Source: Sarcocystis neurona (Eukaryota > Apicomplexa > Conoidasida > Eucoccidiorida > Sarcocystidae). Taken from it: a stretch of 64,000 nucleotides of DNA. Location of the stretch: positions 874,472 to 938,471 of the forward strand of contig KL647300.1 in NCBI GenBank assembly GCA_000727475.1. Direction: 5' to 3'. Under the pieces are notes generated by a model. That model saw nothing but the letters and a program-made list of their open reading frames with translations, was not told where the DNA came from and ran no database searches. The translations under genes and the position numbers were made by a program. Shown here piece after piece: positions 58,401 through 64,000 of the stretch; position 1 is the first letter of the stretch, and each line of letters opens with the position of its first letter.

Positions 58401-58993
58401 CGCAGAGAACTGCCGTCGTAGACTGTGAAATCTGCCCCACCCGCGCCTGCTGCTGTGGCCGCGTTTGCTGCTGCCGGTACCGCCGGTGAGTCCTCTGCCA
58501 GTGTGCCTGCTTGTACGTCGGTTCTTACGTTCTGCTGAAGTATCGCTGCTGCTCCTTTCGCTGCCGCTGCCGCTGCTGCTGCTGCTTTTGCTGCTGGAGA
58601 GCTTCGGGAGGAACGAGAAGCCGCCGCAGGCGCATCGGCAGCCAGCTGCTCGGCCAGGGCTGCACAGACCCCTGCCGACGGCACGGCTTTATTGAAGGAA
58701 ACGACAAGGACAACCCTGGGCGGGAGAGCCGCATGGCCACATGCAGCAGCCCCGCGGAGGGACTGCTTAAGCTGCTGCAGTCGCTGCAACTGATGCATGC
58801 GCTTGTGTTTGGTCTGCAGGTCGCGCTGCTGCTTCTTCACCGGTCGCACGGCTGCAGCAATTGCTGCGGCTGTCGCTTTCCTGTTCTCCGCTGCTCGAAA
58901 GGCCGCGGCCGACACCGGAGCAGCAGCGCCGGTGCGTTTCTTGAACGGCTTGTTCCGCTGCTTCAGCGACCCAGCGCGGTGGACGTGTCCCAT
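36147..58993 (-). CDS. TSR1: TSR1, pre-40S ribosome maturation factor, about 14 exons over 22.8 kb
   Basis: TSR1 is a GTPase-like, catalytically inactive protein that binds cytoplasmic pre-40S particles late in small-subunit maturation. Blocks matching my recollection of human and yeast TSR1 appear in order on the minus strand: start [28 protein letters not shown] with DGFVRG (AARP2CN region), [18 protein letters not shown], an acidic segment, FPDE then [78 protein letters not shown] and LYKRVFPKW. Exons: 58993-57810, 55067-54717, 52056-51776, 51490-51450 (tentative), 48549-48346, 47173-47059, 45200-45137, 43840-43700, 43262-43176, 41824-41569 (5-prime end uncertain), 40511-40219, 39147-38997, 37641-37521 and 36380-36147. 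Where both ends are firm, phases agree. About 1,170 residues against about 800 in human, because of Gln and Ala inserts. The related BMS1 is excluded by the N-terminus and absence of a P-loop. Confidence 0.88.
36571..36786. repeat. 24-bp CAG-type array, nine copies, in TSR1 intron 13
   Basis: Unit AGCTGCAACAGCAACAGCAG plus CAGC, about nine copies with point variants, within a wider CAG tract at 36.38-36.92 kb. On + the Gln frame contains several TAG stops, while the Ala frame stays open. It lies antisense inside the last intron of TSR1, so the large + frame across it (35714-37537) is most likely not coding. Confidence 0.85.
37521..37641 (-). CDS. TSR1: TSR1 exon 13
   Basis: Acceptor GTGCGGCTGCAG. 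Reads [12 protein letters not shown], then [12 protein letters not shown] and KQDDT. Donor ACC|GTAGGT, phase 0. A decayed partial copy lies upstream on the coding strand. Confidence 0.92.
37769..37832 (-). pseudogene. Decayed partial copy of TSR1 exon 13 and its splice acceptor
   Basis: Sequence at 37769-37832 is a diverged copy of 37602-37669: the shared blocks include CAGTCCTTTCTTCGTATGGA and CACGTTGAGA. It covers about 40 bases of exon 13 and about 28 bases of the adjoining intron. The CTGCAG acceptor is altered in the copy, so it should not splice. Confidence 0.8.
37850..38900. repeat. TA microsatellites and degenerate repeat of about 55 bp in TSR1 intron 12
   Basis: TATATA/CATA runs alternate with recurring GCCTCA or GTCTCAAA boxes at about 38346, 38431, 38486, 38541, 38588 and 38646, giving an irregular period near 55 bp. 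Open frames here are Tyr/Ile/His-rich artefacts. Confidence 0.6.
38997..39147 (-). CDS. TSR1: TSR1 exon 12
   Basis: Acceptor GCTTGTCCAG after a pyrimidine tract. Reads [17 protein letters not shown], then [13 protein letters not shown] and [14 protein letters not shown]. Donor CG|GTAAAT. Alignment to the family is gap-free from the Gly of the ATGHL block onward. Confidence 0.92.
40219..40511 (-). CDS. TSR1: TSR1 exon 11
   Basis: Acceptor GCTGCGACAG; the first G completes the Arg of GFRR and leads into FVGRPIFST (family: FRASPLFSQ). Then [17 protein letters not shown] and [13 protein letters not shown], followed by a Gln/Ala insert. Donor GTAGGT with one base left over, which fits exon 12. 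Confidence 0.88.
41569..41824 (-). CDS. TSR1: TSR1 exon 10, 3-prime end firm, 5-prime end uncertain
   Basis: Reads [12 protein letters not shown], then SVVHLSLTR and [13 protein letters not shown], matching the LLPHE and KEELIFHCGFRR blocks. Donor AG|GTAGGT. An acceptor at 41825 follows a long pyrimidine tract but does not fit the phase of exon 9. An acceptor giving a start at 42392 fits the phase and would add an Ala/Ser-rich insert of about 190 residues. Confidence 0.7.
43176..43262 (-). CDS. TSR1: TSR1 exon 9, probable
   Basis: Acceptor TGAACAACAG. Reads [14 protein letters not shown] and then [10 protein letters not shown], which aligns by spacing with the family segment before YVTLHV. 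A donor at GTGACG gives phase 0; GTATAT six bases earlier (after 43182) is an alternative. Confidence 0.55.
43370..44450. other. Purine-rich (+) / pyrimidine-rich (-) sequence around TSR1 exon 8
   Basis: Strong GA bias on + opens Arg/Lys/Glu-rich frames (43726-44427) and Ser/Phe/Leu-rich minus frames. Includes a run of about 11 G at 44051-44061. The only supported coding part is TSR1 exon 8. Confidence 0.7.
43700..43840 (-). CDS. TSR1: TSR1 exon 8, conserved core
   Basis: 47 codons in phase 0 at both ends, acceptor CCGTCGACAG, donor AAG|GTGAAT. Contains [16 protein letters not shown], then [14 protein letters not shown] and [11 protein letters not shown], the most diagnostic block of the TSR1/BMS1 C-terminal domain. 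Confidence 0.92.
45137..45200 (-). CDS. TSR1: TSR1 exon 7
   Basis: A 64-base exon between acceptor CTTGTCGCAG and donor GAG|GTAATT. Reads [17 protein letters not shown] then EFPDE. FPDE is the conserved lead-in to the VDTP block in exon 8. Confidence 0.85.
45263..45377. repeat. 23-bp tandem repeat, five copies, in TSR1 intron 6
   Basis: Units centred on GTGTACGTACACCCAG, with starts at about 45265, 45288, 45311, 45334 and 45357 (constant 23-bp spacing). Shares the palindromic core GTGTACGTACAC with the 68-bp minisatellite in the same intron. Confidence 0.85.
45680..46022. repeat. TA/CATA/GATA microsatellite in TSR1 intron 6
   Basis: About 340 bp of TATATA runs broken by CACAGA and GATAGATA. 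Opens Tyr/Ile/His frames in all phases. Non-coding. Confidence 0.9.
46289..46682. repeat. 68-bp minisatellite, nearly six copies, in TSR1 intron 6
   Basis: Copies start at 46289, 46357, 46425, 46493, 46561 and 46629 (the last truncated). Each contains an inverted repeat GGGGTGTA-CA-TACACCCC and a palindrome GTGTACGTACAC. Copies differ by few bases. As 68 is not a multiple of three, the frame rotates with each copy; all six frames stay open across the array, which explains overlapping frames of 180-350 codons on both strands. Confidence 0.92.
47059..47173 (-). CDS. TSR1: TSR1 exon 6, acidic region
   Basis: Acceptor CTTTTTGCAG. Reads [17 protein letters not shown] and on to PPVLRA, with donor AG|GTAATA. 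Corresponds to the acidic linker of TSR1. The leftover base from exon 5 completes the first Glu codon and its own two leftover bases fit exon 7. Confidence 0.8.
47440..48265. repeat. TA/CATA microsatellite field in TSR1 intron 5
   Basis: Long TATATA, ACACATAT and GATAGATA runs; no coding signal. The conserved VPKGTSxYQ segment of TSR1 expected between exons 5 and 6 was not found here. Confidence 0.85.
48346..48549 (-). CDS. TSR1: TSR1 exon 5
   Basis: Acceptor TTTCTTTTTCAG. Encodes [13 protein letters not shown] then [16 protein letters not shown], matching the EQTWPTEEEL block, then a Gln/Glu-rich stretch. Donor CAGCAG|GTCAGA with one base left over. Confidence 0.8.
48635..49440. repeat. TA/CATA microsatellite field in TSR1 intron 4
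   Basis: Repeated blocks of TATATATACATA with TGTGTGTACG and ATAAATATTCA boxes recurring at about 48870, 49110 and 49300. This suggests a decayed longer repeat of about 200 bp. Confidence 0.8.
50091..50274. repeat. 23-bp CAG-type array, eight copies, in TSR1 intron 4
   Basis: Unit CGCCGCAGCAACAGCAGCAG plus CAA, later CGTCGCAGGAACAGC variants, at constant 23-bp spacing (50091, 50114, 50137, 50160 and onward). The frame rotates each copy, keeping frames open on both strands. Confidence 0.85.
50400..50960. repeat. CTG/GCT triplet-rich tract in TSR1 intron 4
   Basis: Irregular GCTGCT/TACTGCT triplets over about 550 bp. The + frame reads Ala/Ser/Thr and another Leu; minus reads Ser/Asn. No conserved TSR1 block lies in it. 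Confidence 0.75.
51040..51430. repeat. CA/CATA microsatellite in TSR1 intron 4
   Basis: About 390 bp of ACACAC, CATACA and TATATA units. Thr/His and Cys/Val/Tyr frames are artefacts. Confidence 0.9.
51450..51490 (-). CDS. TSR1: TSR1 exon 4, tentative
   Basis: A 41-base segment after a strong pyrimidine tract (acceptor GTTGCCGTAG) reading [14 protein letters not shown] once joined to exon 3. The phase with exon 3 agrees. The phase to exon 5 agrees only if a weaker acceptor two bases downstream is used there, so this exon is unproven. Confidence 0.3.
51776..52056 (-). CDS. TSR1: TSR1 exon 3
   Basis: Acceptor TTTCGGTCACAG; the leading A completes an Arg codon. Encodes [15 protein letters not shown], matching the GYGDF block, then a variable Ser-rich and acidic linker. 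The donor is GTGGGT at 51775; GTAGTC at 51771 is the alternative, but the first fits the phase of the next candidate exon. Confidence 0.75.
52170..52640. repeat. CATA/CA microsatellite in TSR1 intron 2
   Basis: About 470 bp of ACATACATA units with a pure CA run near 52395-52425. Confidence 0.9.
53095..53830. repeat. Polypurine GGGAGACAGG minisatellite in TSR1 intron 2
   Basis: About 730 bp almost purely purine on +, built from GGAGACAG, GGGAGAGACAGGAG and related units with irregular spacing. On the TSR1-coding strand it is a polypyrimidine tract, producing long Ser/Leu/Pro frames (52863-54020 and 53099-54439). Confidence 0.88.
54170..54560. repeat. TA/GATA/GA microsatellite in TSR1 intron 2
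   Basis: TATATA, GATAGATA and GAGAGAGA runs just downstream of the exon 2 donor on the coding strand. Confidence 0.85.
54717..55067 (-). CDS. TSR1: TSR1 exon 2
   Basis: Acceptor GGTGGGTAG; the first base completes the Lys codon from exon 1. Encodes [15 protein letters not shown], an Ala/Thr insert, then [16 protein letters not shown], a Gln-rich insert of about 35 residues, then [14 protein letters not shown]. This is the AARP2CN-type region. Donor AG|GTGAGG. Confidence 0.85.
55080..55560. repeat. CAG triplets then TA microsatellite in TSR1 intron 1
   Basis: Units of CAGCAGCACCTACAG near 55085-55160 directly before the exon 2 acceptor, then three TATATA blocks near 55250-55350 separated by CTCGTATCAGTGAGCAACTA-like boxes. 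Confidence 0.8.
57810..58993 (-). CDS. TSR1: TSR1 exon 1
   Basis: 394 codons plus two bases, ending AA before donor GTACGT. The start ATG at 58993 gives the conserved TSR1 N-terminus; an in-frame ATG 24 codons upstream (59065) would add a Leu-rich extension not seen in the family. Contains Ala tracts and a six-Gln tract. Ends at [10 protein letters not shown], matching the end of the GTPase-like domain. Confidence 0.88.
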
Positions 58994-61239
58994 CGTGGCG
59001 ACCGAGAGTGTGGAAAACAAGAAAATCAAAGACCAGCAGGGCAAAAAAGCCGCGACAAGGGCCAAAGGAGCCGAAGAAACAAGGCTAGAATTTGCTCAAA
59101 ATGGGTCGGGAGGGGAGGAAAGAAACGGCTACAAGGAGGACGAAATTATCGTACGAAAGGCACTCAAGCGGGCCCGCCAGAAACAGACGAAAAACGACGC
59201 GTGCCCGAGCGAAAGAAGAGGAGAAGAAGAAACGGGGGAAGTGGTGACAGCGGTGCAGAAGAAGGGAGAGAGACGAAATCGCTCGAGACCGGAAGAAACG
59301 TGAAGTCAGATGTGGTGTGGGAGACACAGGATAAGAGAAGAAAATTGCCGGAAGGCGGACAAAGAGACGGGGAAGATCCAGCAGCAAGCACCGGGACAAA
59401 AAATCTCACAAACTCGGTTTGAACTGCGGCGCCGGGACTGTCTTGAAGAAGTCGTTTTGCAGAGACTTAGAAGAAAGAAAGTTGCAGAGGAGGCACGGAA
59501 AAAAAAGTGCAGCTGACGTAGATAGAAAGACGTGGTGTGCCACAGGGGCGTAGCCTAGAGGATCAGGCGCCACACGTGGAAGTGCCTCTTGCGTGTCGGC
59601 GGCGCCTGGAGAAAAGGGAGAAACAAATGTGGACACAGAGACGCCGAGGGTGGGGTAAATGTGTACTTTATAGAGTTGACGCCGCTGCCAGTGACTAACG
59701 AGAACGTTCAAAGGAGCTCTGGGGTCCACAAAACTGGAGAACTGCGGAGCTAACGCGAAAAAAAGGGCGTGTTTGCTCTGCATGTGTCCAGGGAAAGGCA
59801 AGATAGTGGACGGAAGAAGCTGACGAAGACGCAGGGAGCGGAAAATAGAGGTCCCGGGCTTGTATGCAGGTGTATAAAAGTCCACACCACGTAAATGATT
59901 GCGCGACTGGAAGGGGACGGAAACGCTTCTTTTGAAAGGACAGCACTGCATGCCATGCGACAACAAAATTTACCCGTGACGCGCAGGAGTTACACAAGCA
60001 AATCCTCCGCGTGCTGCTGCAGAGAAAGAAGGAGTTTTAGCCAGACGCGCAGTATCAGAAAATGCATCTGGAAAATTCATATAGGGGAAAGGGAGACCCG
60101 CGAGCAACATACCCGGGTATGAAAACTGAATTCTCGAGTCTTCAGATATTTGCGTCAGACGCAGCCGCGCCGGAAGTAAACAGTCAGACGGACGGAATGC
60201 GGCGAGAGGCGGCCGCCCGCGCAGTGGAGACCACAGAAATAGCAGTGGCTTCTCACGATTTACTCTGGACGAGGACGTATCGGTTGCGACGTTACAATAT
60301 GCAGAAGCGATTAACAAAACCACGAAAGAGTTCTCGTCAGACGTACAGGAAAGAAGGTTCTTCTCCTAAATATGAAAGGGCGCGCGATATTGAGGGCTTC
60401 CCGAGAAAAACGGGACTGCCCGGTGTTCGCGAGTGTAACTGTAAAGTTGCGTGTTGACCGAAACCGAAAGAATCGACCCTGTCGAGAGAGGTGGGACACG
60501 TCCACTACGACGTGCGACTGGCTCACCAGCAACCACTCCTTGTCCTTAAGGAAAACAGAAACGATGAATAACCTGGAACTGACTAGTGCTCAGATTGGCA
60601 AACGACATCAGGAAAGGCACGTGATAGAAAAAGATGTTGAACGCCAGAATCTTTGAAATCGAGTGTCGTCGCATGCACGGCCGACTGCACCGCATGCAAG
60701 CTTCCTGTTCGACCTTGGCGAGCACGAAAAAGCAAGAACTGCCACTGGTGGGGTCCGAAGCCCACGAAGAAACACTTCCCAATAGAGCGAGGAAGAAAAG
60801 GACGACATAAAAGATAGAGGAACGCGAGATCGCATATGATTCTTAGTCGCTCTTGTGGGGAAGAATATCAAGAGTCACGTGAGTGGCTCCAGAGGATCAG
60901 GAGCGGCAGCAATTGCAAGAACTGCCATTGCAGGGGAACGAGCCAGCCCCGTAGCCACGCTGTTAGCAGCAACGGCAGCTCTGGTGACGGACCTGCCGCG
61001 TCTGGGGAGCTACACAAGTCCACACAAATGCAGGCTGCAGCGACACAAGCAGACACGCACGAGAACAATTCAGCGATAGCAGCGACAGTAGCAGCCACCG
61101 CCGGTAGAAACTGCAGCTGGAGCAGTACCTGCAACACCGCACTGTACGGGCCAGCGGCAGCTTTTTCGAAAAAGAAGCTGCTGGTACAGTGCTAATGCGC
61201 GGCGGACACAATCGGCAACTAGAGAGGTACTTACCATGA

Positions 61240-61425
61240 TGTTAAAGTGTATTCTTATGGACAGAAGTATATTTATCCTAGTCGTCACGTTTCACGTGGA
61301 CACAAGTATTTGTCGTAGTCGTAGTATGCGCTCTCGTACACCGAAGTATTGATCGTAGTCGTCCTGTGTATTCTCATGAAGTGAAGTGTTTGTACTAGTC
61401 GTAGTGTGTATTCTGATGGATGACT
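61240..61425. repeat. Degenerate tandem repeat, GTAGTCGT-type
   Basis: About four diverged units carrying (C/G)TAGTCGTAGT and GTGTATTCT boxes with GAAGTATT/GAAGTGTT leaders, spaced about 45-50 bp. Non-coding. Confidence 0.6.
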
Positions 61426-63719
61426 CAGCCACGCCGAAGGCGACACGTGAATATCGCATATATGTGCGTGCGTACGTGACCCTATAGAATGGAGAGACAG
61501 CCACAAGCGTGTGTACAGCATATTCTAGTATTCCATGTACAGGTAGCTGTGTTCACACAGCAGGCCGGCCACATCAAGGAGGGTCTTTGAATAGTTATAT
61601 TTGAAAGCGTCCCTCTGCATCTGTACTAGTGACAGGTGCAAACAATCCCTGTACGTACGTGTAGCCAACTGTCATTTCCGTCTATGCACAACCGTCATAC
61701 GTCTCGATCACTGCGGCAAATGCACGGAGGAGCGTACGTGTGTGCAGCCACCTACAGCATGACAGACCGAGAGCGTGCTTCAACTCAAGTGAAAAAGAGA
61801 TACAGAAGGAAGCGTACGTGTGCCTGCTTGCTACATCTATCACGTATGTGCATGTATACAGCTCACTGAAGGGAGCGGGGGCCGATCTGGTAAAGATCGC
61901 ATCCTGCGCGCTGCGCATGCGCAGGTAGTACAGTTCCCTCTGTGTGTGTGTGTGTGTGTGTGCGTCAGGGTAGGTGACCTTCGTGGGATCACTACGGTGG
62001 ACACAAGAGTACGCCGAAGAGTACACATCACACGAACTACTAATGTGTGCGCGTCCATGCTGAGTACGTGCGTTCGCGGGATAGAACAAAATATGCTTCT
62101 GTGTGCGCGACTCGTTATTCAGAAACCTTCGCCAGGCCGTTACGAACAAATGCGCACTAGTATGTGCTTGACGTGTTCCGCAGGGGGCAGGGGGGGACGC
62201 AGTCTGATGTACTATTGCAGGCACCAGAGTATTAAAAACATGCATATATGCGGAGATATGTATACATTTGTGGATCGGTGTATAATGTTGTAGATACACA
62301 ACCGGGATAATATGTTAGTATGTGATATCATAGAGAGGTGCGTATCTCAGTGGCAAGTAATCGGACCAAGCTCGTTAAAGGTTTTCAGTTACACCGTCAC
62401 AGAAAGGGGTATTGCCGCGGTGGTTAGTTCTGTAACCGCGGTTCAGAGACGGCTACATCAGGAAAATACAGAGCATCCGCTACCTAGCTGCTTTCGATGT
62501 AAACACATGCTGCTGTCGACTGTTCGAAGCAGCAATCAGAAAAAACTTGCACTGTGGAAGAAGTAAAGAAGGGGCTGAGACAGTTGTGTACTCCGTGAAA
62601 ATGGAAACGCGTTGTGAAAGCAGCAGTTGGACAGAGGAATTTTTTGTGAATTTGCTTGCGACCTTCATGCATTGACAGGTTCAAAATCGAAGCACCGGGC
62701 ACTGTAGTGTGCAGGCGTGTGCACTATTCACTGTTCGCTAAAGTGGAAGACATCCCTGCTTAGCGCTTTATGTCATCAGACATAGCTACGAAGAAAGTGC
62801 CCATACACGCTTTCACCACCTTGCCCACACCGCGCACACTGTCTCGACCTCTCGTTTATGACACAAAAATGTAGTCGCCTTCAAGTCGTGCTACACTGGC
62901 TCGGTAAGGCTGGGGATCCCCAGCGACGGGCTGAAGGTTGATAAGGACGTCCAGTGTCGCGCTTCGAATAGCGTACTTTGTCAGTTGTCTACTACCGGGT
63001 ATTCCGCATAATTGGCCTAACACGTGAAAGGATGTCCAGTGTATCGGCGAGGAAGCGACTTCACAACACTGTTTCGCCGCGTCGTTTCAGAATAAAAGTG
63101 AGTGTAGTTCCCTGCAGGGTCTACGTCATAGGGAACGATGTGAAAATTTTAATGCGTGCAGTCTTTCGCCGTAGCAGGTCAGTCCCTGGTGACGATTGTC
63201 CAGTCGAGTCATGTAAAGAAAGCCGTGATTATGCTCTCAAAGAAATGACGCACAGGGAGCAGTAGACTGGTACGTCTCCCCGAGCCCGGCACTTCTGCTT
63301 GTCTCAGAAAACCACAAGAACGGTGTGTCAAATTGTTTGCTAAGCATCAGACTTTAACTGGCCTTAGCGGCAGTTCGACTCCGAGCTAACAGAGGTGTTT
63401 TCGACCTCTTACGCGTACTCGATTTTCTATCAAAGTTTGTGCTATCAAGATTTCCTGACGTGCCTCGTGCATTCCCCGGTGACGGCAAACTTTCTGAGGA
63501 CTTTTCAAGAAAAGACTGTCCCGCAGAATAATGTCATTTTACTTACTTTCCCAAGAAGCCAAGGAAGATATGAATAACTCTCAAAGCTTGGAAGGGAAAA
63601 AACCACCTGTACTATCCATGAACCACCGCTACTACTCGTACTCTAGTTTGTCACCTGTCTGACACGAACCCTTTCTCCCATGAGCGCTCGTCTGAGTTAT
63701 AATCATCATACGTAGCGTG

Positions 63720-63989
63720 TCAATTCGCAGCGCCTATCTGCGGCTGCTCATGGAGAACCGAATCTACCAGCTGCAAGCCTGTTTTGTGAAGCTGCGGCGC
63801 GAGGGTCGTGTGGGCTTTTTTCTTCGATACAGCCGTTGCCCGAGACATCACTGTTGAGACTACAGCCTTTCTTTTATGTACAAAAGCTAAGGCTTTGGAT
63901 GCAAATTTTTTCATGCGCCTCCACAGTTTCACGAACAGTTGGCTGAGCACCATTTCCATCCTTAGGACTTTTCGACTTTCCGATCGCAC
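63720..63989 (-). CDS. Small basic frame at the right edge, hypothetical
   Basis: 89 codons on minus, Lys/Arg-rich with a hydrophobic N-terminal part (MVLSQLFVKLWRRMKK). It could be the last exon of a gene running in from beyond the window. No family recognised. Confidence 0.2.
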   Translation of the reverse strand: MRSESRKVLRMEMVLSQLFVKLWRRMKKFASKALAFVHKRKAVVSTVMSRATAVSKKKAHTTLAPQLHKTGLQLVDSVLHEQPQIGAAN

Positions 63990-64000
63990 AATTGCGTACA

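Larger units (their letters stand above)
58994..64000. other. Upstream of TSR1, no confident gene
   Basis: A purine-rich (+) segment continues to about 59.5 kb and may include the TSR1 5-prime UTR. Moderate frames exist at 59406-59966 (-), 60062-60457 (+), 60836-61195 (+, Ala/Ser/Thr with CAG triplets) and 62978-63265 (+). None has a recognised motif or splice support. No tRNA or rRNA signature was seen. Confidence 0.4.

Noticed and set aside
58511..59422. Plus-strand 303-codon frame
   Set aside because: It is antisense to the TSR1 start and upstream purine-rich DNA; the basic composition reflects base bias.
59541..59575. tRNA-like D-arm (TAGCCTAGAGGATCAGGC)
   Set aside because: No matching anticodon arm, T-arm GGTTCGA box or acceptor stem follows.

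Overview
The window looks like nuclear DNA of an Eimeria-type coccidian (Apicomplexa). The basis is dense CAG/CTG trinucleotide tracts read as Gln, Ser, Ala or Leu in every frame, long TA/CA microsatellites, conserved eukaryotic genes cut into short GT-AG exons with large repeat-filled introns, and low-complexity inserts inside conserved proteins. I see no bacterial operons, mobile element or CRISPR array. The genus is inferred, and no search was possible.

Layout. 1-8.3 kb is repeat-poor with only weak coding evidence; the best is a cluster of short splice-bounded open segments on + at 4.05-5.15 kb. 8.4-14.06 kb is one uninterrupted + reading frame of about 1,880 residues, low in complexity and of unknown function. 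14-24 kb is mostly non-coding, with a possible two-exon + segment at 16.5-17.0 kb and a 74-bp tandem duplication at 15.9 kb. 24.4-33.2 kb holds a + strand gene of at least four exons, all joined in phase 0. It encodes a roughly 2,080-residue Gln-rich coiled-coil protein with a motif repeated four times that resembles centrosomal CCDC66/CSPP1-type proteins.

The main recognised gene is on the minus strand at 58,993-36,147: the ribosome-biogenesis factor TSR1, spread over about 22.8 kb in some 14 exons. I reconstructed the exons from conserved blocks (N-terminal [57 protein letters not shown]), splice signals and matching codon phases. Nearly all the large open frames between 36 and 59 kb on either strand are artefacts of repeats in its introns. 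Those introns hold TA/CA microsatellites, a 68-bp minisatellite open in all six frames, 23-bp and 24-bp arrays, a polypurine tract and a decayed partial copy of one TSR1 exon.

The + strand coiled-coil gene and TSR1 converge on a 2.9-kb interval at 33.2-36.1 kb. 59-64 kb has no confident gene. TSR1 would act in maturation of the small ribosomal subunit. The CCDC66/CSPP1-like protein would suit a centrosome or basal-body role, which is an inference from the motif alone.
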